A program made the translations under genes and the position numbers. From Aneurinibacillus sp. (GTDB lineage Bacteria; Bacillota; UBA5301; DYFA01), in NCBI GenBank assembly GCA_020725425.1, contig DYFA01000061.1, positions 1 through 64,000 of the forward strand: DNA of 64,000 nt, in the 5' to 3' direction. Under the pieces are notes generated by a model. That model was not told the DNA's origin, searched no databases, and saw nothing but the letters and a program-made list of their open reading frames with translations. Position 1 is the first letter of the stretch. Each line of letters starts with the position of its first letter. Positions 57,903-64,000 of the stretch are shown piece by piece.

Positions 57903-59489
57903 ATGAAAAGGGTGCTGATTGCCAGCCCTGTGCGACAGAAACCGGCGATCCTGAAGGAGTTCCTCTGGTCGTTGGAGCGCCTGGAGACGACGGGCCTGTC
58001 GGTGTCGTACGCCTTCGTCGATGATGCGGAGGAAAGCGAAGGGAATGAGCTGCTCCGCCAGTTTGCCGAGAAGTACCCGGAGGTGCGTCTCTTCCCGGGG
58101 GAGGGGCAGGAACGCGGGGCGGGACAACCCTGCCCGGAGCAGCCGGGTTATTTTTGCGACGAGACAACTCACCACTGGAACATCGACCTCATCAACAAGG
58201 TCGCCCGGTACAAGGACCGTTTCCTCCGGCTGGCCAGAGAGGAGGGCTACGATTTCCTGTTTCTGGTGGACTCGGACCTGATCCTACACCCCAAGACTCT
58301 CGTGCACCTCGTGTCACTCGGCAAAGACATCGTCTCCGAGGTCTTCTGGACCAAGTGGTTCCCGGACCTGCCGCCACTGCCCCAGGTCTGGGTGGCCGAC
58401 GACTATCGCCTGTGGGTGGCCCGGCGAGGCGAAGAGCTCGATCAGGACGAGATCCTCCGGCGCAGCGCCGACTTCCTCAGCATGCTGCGCCGGCCGGGAA
58501 CGTACCGGGTGGGCGGGCTCGGAGCTTGCACGCTCTTGAGCCGGCGGGCACTGGAGATGGGCGTATCGTTCGCCGAGCTCTACAACGTGAGTCTCCTCGG
58601 GGAGGACCGCCACTTCTGCATCCGGGCCGTCGCTCTCGGCCTCGAACTCTTCGCCGATACCCACTACCCGCCCTACCACATCTACCGGGAGTCGGACCTC
58701 GCTGGAGTCGCGGAGTACAAGCGACAGAACTTCCCTTCGGAAGGCCGGCCAGCGGCCTCGCCAGCCGCGCGCCCCCACAGAGCCCGGGGAAGCCGGATCA
58801 CCCTGGCGATGCTCGTCCGGAACGAAGCCGGCCGCTACCTCAGGCGCGTCTTGGGCCAGGCCAGAAAGTACGTCGACGCCGCGGTGATTCTGGACGACGC
58901 CTCGACGGACGACACGGTGGAGGTGTGCCGGACTTCCCTCCGGGGTATCCCTCTCGAGTTGATCTCCAACCCGGAGCCGGGCTTCACCAACGAATACGCC
59001 CTCCGGAAGCAACTCTGGGACCTGGCGGTGAGCACTGACCCCGACTGGATCCTGGCCCTCGACGCCGACGAGGTCTTCGAGGACTGCGCCGTCCTGGACC
59101 TGCCCTTCCTCGCTGCCAACCAGGCCGCGGAGGTCTACGCCTTCCGGCTCTTCGATATGTGGGACGAAGAGCACTACCGGGAGGACGAGTGGTGGAACGC
59201 CCATCAGCGGCTCTGGGCGGTCATGGCCCGGTATCTCCCAGACTTCCGCTACGAGTGGCAGAAGACGCGGCTCCACTGCGGACGCCTGCCCAGCAACCTG
59301 GGAGAGCTGAAGGTGGTTCCGAGCGTCCTCCGGCTCAAGCACCTGGGCTGGATGAAGCCCGCCGACCGGCTCGCCAAGTTCGACCGGTACAAAAGGCTGG
59401 ATCCACAGGGGGCGTACGGGGTCCCGGAGCAGTACCTGTCGATTCTGGATCCCAAGCCGAACCTCGTCCCCTGGCGGGAGAAGGAGTGA
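57903..59489 (+). CDS. Double-domain glycosyltransferase
   Basis: A 528-residue protein with two different transferase domains. Residues 1-265 resemble ANP1/GT2-like enzymes (RVLIASPVRQKPAILKEFLWSLERL, DFLFLVDSDLILHP with a DxD site, GLGACTLLSRRALEMG). Residues 297-528 are a second GT2 domain (ITLAMLVRNEAGRYLRRVLGQ, DAAVILDDASTDDT, DPDWILALDADEVFED). A Pro/Ala linker joins them. ATG 57903 is 15 bp after gene 3. Two sugars could be added by one protein; specificity unknown. Confidence 0.87.
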   Translation: MKRVLIASPVRQKPAILKEFLWSLERLETTGLSVSYAFVDDAEESEGNELLRQFAEKYPEVRLFPGEGQERGAGQPCPEQPGYFCDETTHHWNIDLINKVARYKDRFLRLAREEGYDFLFLVDSDLILHPKTLVHLVSLGKDIVSEVFWTKWFPDLPPLPQVWVADDYRLWVARRGEELDQDEILRRSADFLSMLRRPGTYRVGGLGACTLLSRRALEMGVSFAELYNVSLLGEDRHFCIRAVALGLELFADTHYPPYHIYRESDLAGVAEYKRQNFPSEGRPAASPAARPHRARGSRITLAMLVRNEAGRYLRRVLGQARKYVDAAVILDDASTDDTVEVCRTSLRGIPLELISNPEPGFTNEYALRKQLWDLAVSTDPDWILALDADEVFEDCAVLDLPFLAANQAAEVYAFRLFDMWDEEHYREDEWWNAHQRLWAVMARYLPDFRYEWQKTRLHCGRLPSNLGELKVVPSVLRLKHLGWMKPADRLAKFDRYKRLDPQGAYGVPEQYLSILDPKPNLVPWREKE

Positions 59490-59541
59490 CTCAGGCCGGG
59501 GGTCCTGCCGGCTGGATTGGCGGCCGCGGCCGACGGCTTGA

Positions 59542-59763
59542 CCCCGGTGGCCTCCCAGCCAACCCCCCTGGCCAGAGAAACTCGCCGGTCCCACTGCCGA
59601 TTTCCAGGAGGCTCCCCTTCTCCGGGGCGAAGTGGGCACCATCGTCTTTGAGCTGAACACCGGGATGCTGCAGCAGGACTGGGAGCCGTTCCGGATTCCC
59701 GTGGAGCTTTCGGCCCTCGAGGGCTGGACCGGACAGAATCGGATGCTCGTCCTGACTCCCTAG
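59542..59763 (+). pseudogene. Gene remnant, C-terminal tail only
   Basis: An open frame of 73 codons without a convincing start or Shine-Dalgarno sequence, closed upstream by TGA 59539-59541. The last 50 residues (GEVGTIVFELNTGMLQQDWEPFRIPVELSALEGWTGQNRMLVLTP) read like a folded domain end, the first 20 like random Pro-rich sequence. Probably the remaining 3' end of a lost gene; it stops three bases from the facing collagen-like gene. Confidence 0.4.
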
Positions 59764-60329
59764 CCCTGGGCATTGAACCGGATGTCCAGGGTGGTAGGCT
59801 CGCCGGGCCTCGCCGAAATGAACCCTACCCGGGCAAACCTCGAGAGGTTGGGCCCGACGAAGGTGTAGCCCTCACGCGGCCCAATGGGCACGCCAGCGTC
59901 CGACGGGAAGACCGTCCAGCTCAGGCCGTCGGGACTCGTCTCCAGCCGCACCCCAGCCAAAGCCGTCCCAGTGTTGATCGGCGTAAAGGTGTAGCTGCCG
60001 TACTGCCCTACTGGGCGTACCGCAGTGGAGTTCCAGGTGTCTCCCGTCATTACCGATTCCGAGTCATACACGAAGACCCGCAGGATGGAGACGGTGCCGG
60101 TGGGACCGGGCGGACCCGGGGGTCCAGGGGGGCCGGCCGGACCCGGGGGGCCGGGAGGACCAGGAGGGCCGGGGGCGCCGGTCGAGATCAGAGTGCCGGT
60201 GAACCCGCAGGGAAACAGGCTGTAGAAGAAGAAGTAATCAGAGGGAGTCGGATCCTCAACCGTGAGGACCATCTGCCGGAAGCGCTTCCACAGCTCTCGC
60301 CAATATTCAAAGGGCATGCAAGCCGCCAT
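59760..60329 (-). CDS. Collagen-like surface protein
   Basis: A 189-residue protein. A 60-residue N-terminal region (FEYWRELWKRFRQMVLTVEDPTPSDYFFFYSLFPCG) leads to eight to nine uninterrupted GXY triplets (GAPGPPGPPGPPGPAG... to GPTG), then a C-terminal beta domain (VRLETSPDGLSWTVFPSDAG...FARVGFISARPGEPTTLDIRFNAQG). The same layout, short collagen stalk plus beta cap, is known from exosporium BclA-type proteins. The cap is homologous to that of the protein at 52040. ATG 60329 follows GGGGAGG. Likely displayed on the spore or cell surface. Confidence 0.85.
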   Translation of the reverse strand: MAACMPFEYWRELWKRFRQMVLTVEDPTPSDYFFFYSLFPCGFTGTLISTGAPGPPGPPGPPGPAGPPGPPGPPGPTGTVSILRVFVYDSESVMTGDTWNSTAVRPVGQYGSYTFTPINTGTALAGVRLETSPDGLSWTVFPSDAGVPIGPREGYTFVGPNLSRFARVGFISARPGEPTTLDIRFNAQG

Positions 60330-60471
60330 GGCGGTTCCTCCCCGGTCACCGCGGCTTGAGGTTCTCCTACAACCTATGGGAGGTTCGAGCGAACCGCACC
60401 GGGACATAACTCCCCGGACCGGCGAATCCCCATGGAGCCAGTCCGGCACCCCTGCCGGGCGCACCAGCAAT

Positions 60472-60497
60472 GGAGCCTGGCCGAAGGGCCAGGCTCC
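60472..60497 (-). terminator. Terminator after CAP-domain gene
   Basis: GGAGCCTGGCC (60472-60482) pairs with 60487-60497: an 11-bp stem with loop GAAG/CTTC. It lies between the CAP gene stop and the collagen-like gene start on the - strand. No T run. Confidence 0.65.
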
Positions 60498-60535
60498 GAA
60501 GCCATGGATACCCGGGGTGAGGGTGGTTGGCGAGG

Positions 60536-61144
60536 CTAGCGGCCGATGAATTCCTGCGCCGCCATGATCCCGCCGTACTTGTCCGGGACGACGCCGATCC
60601 CCACGTCGGTGAAGCCGGGATCCAGCATGTTCTGCCGGTGAGTCGGGCTCGCCAGGAGTTGCAGGTGAGCCCGGGTCACGCTGCGCGCTTCCACGATGTT
60701 CTCCCCTACCCCGTAGCGGTAGGTGATTCCGGCCTTCCGCACCATTTCCGGCGGCCAGCCGAGGGTGGGCGAGCGGTGGCTGAAGTAGTTGTTGGTAACC
60801 ATGTCCTGCGCCTTCATCCTGGCCACTGCGGTCAGGCCGTCGTGGACTGCCAGAGGCTTCACGCCGTTCTGCACCCGGGCCTGGTTCAGCAGGTCGAGCA
60901 ACTGCTGCTCCTGTGCGGTCAAGCCCGTCGAGGGAGCTGGCGAAGGGCTGGGGGACGGCGCAGGCGCCGGAGACGGAGTCGGTGCTGGAACCGGAGCCGG
61001 GTTGGGCGTCAAACTCCCCGGGTTGAATAGCCAGTTGGGTCTCTGGTTCCAGGACCAGGCCAGCGCTGGCCCAGCGGCCAGCGTCAGGACGAGAGCAACT
61101 GCCAGAATGAAGGTCAAGGCAAAGCAAAGCGACCTCTTCTGCAC
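60536..61144 (-). CDS. Exported CAP-domain protein (YkwD-like)
   Basis: A 202-residue protein: signal peptide (LCFALTFILAVALVLTLAAGPALAW), a Pro/Ser/Ala linker (about 47-75), then a CAP/SCP domain (EQQLLDLLNQARVQNGVKPLAVHDGLTAVARMKAQDM...YFSHRSPTLG, GENIVEARSVTRAHLQLLASPTHRQNMLDPGFTDVGIGV). This is the spore-former YkwD/SafA-linked arrangement. It acts outside the membrane; biochemical role of bacterial CAP domains is not settled. Confidence 0.9.
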   Translation of the reverse strand: MQKRSLCFALTFILAVALVLTLAAGPALAWSWNQRPNWLFNPGSLTPNPAPVPAPTPSPAPAPSPSPSPAPSTGLTAQEQQLLDLLNQARVQNGVKPLAVHDGLTAVARMKAQDMVTNNYFSHRSPTLGWPPEMVRKAGITYRYGVGENIVEARSVTRAHLQLLASPTHRQNMLDPGFTDVGIGVVPDKYGGIMAAQEFIGR

Positions 61145-61339
61145 TCGGTTTCCTCCTTATCGAATTCCTGTCACCTCACCCAACCTTATCGTAGTGCGAA
61201 TCACCACCCGCTACAAAATGCAATGCTTGCCTGGTCAGGCGAATACAGGAAGGCGATGGCGGAGCCAAGATGAGACAAGTTTCCTAAAGCGTCCCTCTCC
61301 TGCCGTCCATAACCTGTACCGGAAAGGAGGTTGTACGTT

Positions 61340-61948
61340 ATGTCTGAAGCTCAAATCCAGCAGATCTTCCCGGGGCCGTGCCCGCCGGAAGGGTGCCCGC
61401 CGCCGACGGAGATCGTCTGCATCCGGACCGAGAAGGTCTACGACTTCTGCTTCCAGCAGGACACCACGACCCAGTGCGCTACCCTTCCCGCGGCTACCTG
61501 CGGTCCGCCCTTCACCTGTACGGTCACCAACGTGACCTGCACGGCCGGCACCCCTGTGCCGACGGGTGTCGACGGCTTCTCCACCGTCTCCGTGGCGGTT
61601 ACCGTCACCTACACGGTCACCGGAGTGGACACCGTAACAGGGCTCCCCTGCACGACCGGACCTCAGACCTTCGTCTTCACCAAGACCGTCGTCCTGTGCG
61701 CGCCTACCGGGACCTTCGTCGACTGCAGCGAGACCACGGTGAGCTGCGGCGCCTGCACGTTAGTTGTCCCGCAAACGGGGCTGCCTCAAATCTGCTGCGC
61801 CTTCAACATCTGCCTCATCATCGAGTCGCTGGCTCAAGTCAAGCTCTTGGTCCCGGCCTACGGGTTCTGCACGCCGGCGCCGTGTCGGACGGGCGGTTTC
61901 CCGCCGTGCCCGCCGTCCCCGCTTTTCCCGCCGCAGTGCGAACTGTAG
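61340..61948 (+). CDS. Cys-rich spore-coat-like protein
   Basis: A 202-residue protein with about 20 cysteines and long Thr/Val-rich beta stretches (FSTVSVAVTVTYTVTGVDTVTG). The opening EIVCIRTEKVYDFCFQQDTTTQC and the Pro/Cys-rich end (FCTPAPCRTGGFPPCPPSPLFPPQCEL) resemble coat and surface proteins of Clostridia. No signal peptide, which is normal for mother-cell coat proteins. ATG 61340 follows AAAGGAGG. Assignment to the coat is inference from composition and context. Confidence 0.7.
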   Translation: MSEAQIQQIFPGPCPPEGCPPPTEIVCIRTEKVYDFCFQQDTTTQCATLPAATCGPPFTCTVTNVTCTAGTPVPTGVDGFSTVSVAVTVTYTVTGVDTVTGLPCTTGPQTFVFTKTVVLCAPTGTFVDCSETTVSCGACTLVVPQTGLPQICCAFNICLIIESLAQVKLLVPAYGFCTPAPCRTGGFPPCPPSPLFPPQCEL

Positions 61949-61980
61949 ACTGAGCCGGCTCATGCGTCGCGCTACTGCCG

Positions 61981-62011
61981 GGAGGCCTGCGCTGCAGGCC
62001 TCCTCGCTTTT
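61981..62011 (+). terminator. Terminator after coat-like gene
   Basis: GGAGGCCTGC (61981-61990) pairs with GCAGGCCTCC (61994-62003), loop GCT, then TCGCTTTT. Confidence 0.8.
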
Positions 62012-62118
62012 GGCCCCCTTCCCGGCGCGCCGCCGGTAGAAGGTCCGTCCTGGAGAGCGCTTCCTCCCGCCTCGGCGACCATGGTTACCCAGGGAAAGAG
62101 GGCCAAGAAGTCGAATTG

Positions 62119-62221
62119 ATGGGCAGGAGCAAGACATACAAGCCGTACAACCCGGATCAACTGTTTCTTCTCCCTCCGTCCTTGAAGGACTGGCTGCCTG
62201 AGGGCCACTTGGCCTACTTCG
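62119..62221 (+). mobile_element. IS1182-type transposase remnant
   Basis: The first 35 codons of a transposase: KTYKPYNPDQLFLLPPSLKDWLPEGHLAYF. This is the N-terminal signature of IS1182-family transposases. Homology stops abruptly after HLAYF and the frame then continues in unrelated sequence. No inverted repeats were identified. Confidence 0.75.
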
Positions 62222-62471
62222 CCCAGTGCGTGGGCGTTCGCTCGTCGAGGAAGATCGCCCGCCGGATCATTGTCGGGGAGACGAACTGCCGCTAAGACGC
62301 ATGGCATACAGGCTTACATCCCGCCGGACAAGCAAAGGCACAACGAACCCCACGTTCCAGCGCCCCGGGGGCGAACGCCAAAGGGCCTTTCTGCTGCCTA
62401 ACATCAACCCCTCCACCAAATCGGGGCAACTCCACCTGAGGGCTTGCAGGACCTGACGCGAAGGTTTCAGC
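62222..62471. other. Non-coding stretch after IS remnant
   Basis: No supported gene. A short inverted repeat of the type CCCC/GGGG occurs near 62409-62426. The sequence may be further debris of mobile DNA. Confidence 0.4.
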
Positions 62472-62501
62472 TTGACAGTCCCTTGCCCGCCGGGGTACAA
62501 T
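62472..62501 (+). promoter_or_regulatory. Strong SigA promoter without downstream gene
   Basis: TTGACA (62472-62477), 18-base spacer, TACAAT (62496-62501). It has a perfect -35 and a -10 with one mismatch. The next 157 bases hold no credible ORF and end in a terminator. Confidence 0.8.
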
Positions 62502-62507
62502 TACACG

Positions 62508-62664
62508 AGGTTGGAAATGGTGGTTACCGGTTGTTGACCGTTCCGGTGCAAAGGCTGGGGAACCAGTCTGGTAATGACGAGAGTAAGGAAATCGTCCCCA
62601 CCGAAGTACGATCTTATGCTGTGCAGAGGGAAAGGGTGTCAGCGGTCGGCTGGCACCCTTCTTT
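62508..62664 (+). ncRNA. Candidate small RNA or orphan leader
   Basis: The interval from the predicted start site to a terminator. Internal pairing is visible: ACCGG/CCGGT near 62525-62547, for example. No match could be made by eye to 6S, SRP, tmRNA, T-box or the common riboswitch cores. It could be an independent sRNA, or a riboswitch/attenuator whose gene was displaced by the intron-like sequence that follows. Confidence 0.5.
62634..62664 (+). terminator. Terminator of the candidate small RNA
   Basis: GGGTGTCAGC (62634-62643) pairs with GCTGGCACCC (62649-62658, one G-U pair), loop GGTCG, then TTCTTT. Confidence 0.8.
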
Positions 62665-62665
62665 G

Positions 62666-62764
62666 GTGCGCCCGGCACGGGCGCACGACTGACGGGTGAA
62701 AGTCCCGTACGCCCGAGTTCGACAGTTGCTGAGCACACGAACTCGCCGAAACGCCGATCAGAAA
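62666..62764 (+). mobile_element. Probable 5' end of a group II (IIC-like) intron
   Basis: The sequence begins GTGCGCCCGGCACGGGCGCA, followed by GACTGACGGGTGAAAGTCCCGTACG. This is the standard start of many bacterial group II introns (5' GUGCGCC, then GGUGAAAGUCC). It lies directly downstream of a terminator hairpin, the insertion site favoured by group IIC introns. No intron-encoded reverse transcriptase and no domain V were seen before the next gene, so it is a fragment; the 3' limit given is arbitrary. Confidence 0.55.
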
Positions 62765-62986
62765 CGAGTTTGGGGCCGTTTCTCCGAAAGGCCGCGTGTA
62801 CCCGGCCCTCTGGAACGGCCCCGAGGTTCCGGCACGCGGCTCCACGAGGAACCCTTCTTCGTCCGCGGAGTTGTCGGTCCAGGCCAGTTCGGTTTGCCGG
62901 TGCCCCCTGCCGGGGCTGGCGCGTCATACGCCCTCTCCCCCCGGGGCATACCAATCCCGACAGCCTGGAGTGGGAGGGGACGGCGC
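62765..62986. other. Non-coding stretch before activator gene
   Basis: No supported gene. It may contain degraded intron sequence and the promoter of the downstream gene. Several GC-rich inverted repeats (for example around GGCCGCGTGTACCCGGCCCTC) are present. Confidence 0.35.
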
Positions 62987-63964
62987 TTGGAAGCGTATCT
63001 CGGGATCGACGTGGGGTCGGTCAGCACCAACCTGGCGCTGGTGGACGAGGATGGGCGGGTCTGCGAAACCTTGTACCTGCGGACGCAGGGGAAGCCCGTC
63101 CAGGTGGTGCAGGAGGGGCTGCGCACCCTGGGGCAGGCGGTCCCCGCTGGGGTACGGGTCGCGGGGGCGGGGTCGACGGGCAGCGCCCGTCAGCTCGTCG
63201 GGGTGGTGATCGGCGCCGACGTGGTCAAGAACGAGATCACCGCCCACGCCGTCGCCGCCCTCCACCTTGCCCCGGACGTGCGGACGGTCTTCGAGATCGG
63301 CGGGCAGGACTCGAAGATCATCATCCTCCGGGACGGTATCGTAGTGGACTTCGCCATGAACACCGTCTGCGCCGCCGGCACTGGCTCCTTCCTCGACCAC
63401 CAGGCGAGCCGCCTGGGCGTCCCGATCGAGCGCTTCGGCGACCTGGCGCTGGCCGCCCGGAATCCCGTGCGAATCGCCGGCCGGTGCGGAGTCTTCGCCG
63501 AGTCGGACATGATCCACAAGCAGCAGGAGGGGCACCGCCTCGAGGACATCATCGCCGGCCTGTGCGAGGCGCTCGTCCGCAACTATCTGAATAACGTAGG
63601 AAAGGGGAAGGACATCCGTCCGCCGGTCTACTTCCAGGGCGGGGTGGCGGCCAACGCCGGGCTGCGGTGGGCCTTCGAGAGGGCGCTGGGCTATCCGGTG
63701 ACGGTCCCGGAACACCACAAGGTGATGGGGGCCATCGGGGCAGCGCTTCTGGCGCGGGAGGCGATGCTCCGGGATCGGCGGGAGACGTCCTTCCGGGGCT
63801 GGGCGGTGAGCGAGGTGGAGTGCACCACCGGAAGCTTCGAGTGCCAGGGGTGCCCCAACCGCTGCGAGGTCGTCCAGGTGTGGCTCGCGGGAGAGATCAT
63901 CGCCCGGTGGGGGGACCGGTGCGGGAAATGGAGCAACCTGCCGGTGGCCCTCCCGGCTGGGTGA
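62987..63964 (+). CDS. 2-hydroxyacyl-CoA dehydratase activator-like ATPase
   Basis: A 325-residue BcrAD/BadFG-family protein (HgdC-like). ATPase motifs are LGIDVGSVSTNLALVDEDG, FEIGGQDSKII and GGVAANAGLRWAFERALG. The [4Fe-4S] cysteines at the dimer interface are in NTVCAAGTGSFLDHQ and IAGRCGVFAESD. A C-terminal extension with CQGCPNRCEVVQV...CGKWSN is absent from the short HgdC. Normally it delivers an electron to a dehydratase, using ATP. The start is TTG 62987 after GGGAGGGG. Dehydratase subunits may follow outside the window. Confidence 0.9.
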   Translation: MEAYLGIDVGSVSTNLALVDEDGRVCETLYLRTQGKPVQVVQEGLRTLGQAVPAGVRVAGAGSTGSARQLVGVVIGADVVKNEITAHAVAALHLAPDVRTVFEIGGQDSKIIILRDGIVVDFAMNTVCAAGTGSFLDHQASRLGVPIERFGDLALAARNPVRIAGRCGVFAESDMIHKQQEGHRLEDIIAGLCEALVRNYLNNVGKGKDIRPPVYFQGGVAANAGLRWAFERALGYPVTVPEHHKVMGAIGAALLAREAMLRDRRETSFRGWAVSEVECTTGSFECQGCPNRCEVVQVWLAGEIIARWGDRCGKWSNLPVALPAG

Positions 63965-64000
63965 TCCCCTTTCATAATGGGAAAAGGGTTTGGCTGGACC

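Noticed and set aside
60100..60180. GC-rich tandem repeat as a possible CRISPR or microsatellite
   Set aside because: The period is 9 bp and codes for Gly-Pro-Pro triplets in a well-placed gene; there are no spacers.
62444..62692. 82-codon + strand frame over the candidate small RNA
   Set aside because: It begins upstream of the promoter, has no ribosome site and runs through the terminator hairpin.

Overview
The window is about 64 kb of high-G+C DNA (coding regions strongly biased to G/C at third codon positions) centred on the replication origin of what looks like an endospore-forming member of the Bacillota, most likely a Clostridia-type anaerobe. The evidence is the classic rpmH-rnpA-yidD-yidC-jag-mnmE-mnmG-rsmG-noc-parA-parB run on the + strand, diverging from dnaA-dnaN-yaaA-recF-remB-gyrB-gyrA on the - strand. 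Spore-linked genes (yyaC, DUF3243, YjcZ-like mini-proteins, a Cys-rich coat-like protein) add to this. Species cannot be named from the sequence alone.

Left arm (1-24 kb): a tungsten/molybdenum aldehyde ferredoxin oxidoreductase with a Tat-exported four-cluster Fe-S partner; a 7TM-type sensor kinase with a LytTR response regulator; an N-terminally short Fe/Mn superoxide dismutase; and a respiratory formate dehydrogenase operon whose catalytic subunit contains an in-frame UGA read as selenocysteine. Then come a standalone TrpB2, four paralogous hydrophobic mini-proteins on either side of gyrA, DedA, DUF3243, gyrase, RemB, RecF, S4 protein YaaA, DnaN and DnaA. A GHKL-ATPase/helix-turn-helix protein lies directly upstream of dnaA.

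Origin: DnaA boxes occur in two intergenic clusters that flank dnaA plus the GHKL gene (24.9-25.2 kb and 27.6-27.76 kb). The second holds three boxes spaced exactly 12 bp apart. A perfect parS palindrome precedes noc, and a Noc-site-like sequence lies inside noc.

Right arm (37-50.6 kb): a cysteine desulfurase homologue, LarB and LarC for the nickel-pincer cofactor, DUF4446, UPF0180, YyaC, a YkvI-like membrane protein, a VanW protein, a zinc ribbon, a methyltransferase and an MFS transporter. Two tandem nitrilase-superfamily proteins follow, one with all three catalytic residues replaced, and then an exported beta-rich protein ending in phenylalanine.

Accessory region (50.4-62 kb): a probable surface-glycosylation locus. 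Four glycosyltransferase genes run in tandem (three with TPR-like C-terminal regions, one with two transferase domains). They are flanked by a DUF6385-like protein, a collagen-like protein sharing its C-terminal domain, a CAP-domain protein and the Cys-rich coat-like protein. Gene debris lies around them: a broken glycosyltransferase-like ORF and a gene tail.

The last 2 kb carry an IS1182-type transposase stub, an unassigned promoter-to-terminator unit that may encode a small RNA or orphan leader, what looks like the 5' end of a group II (IIC-like) intron immediately after that terminator, and a 2-hydroxyacyl-CoA dehydratase activator homologue.
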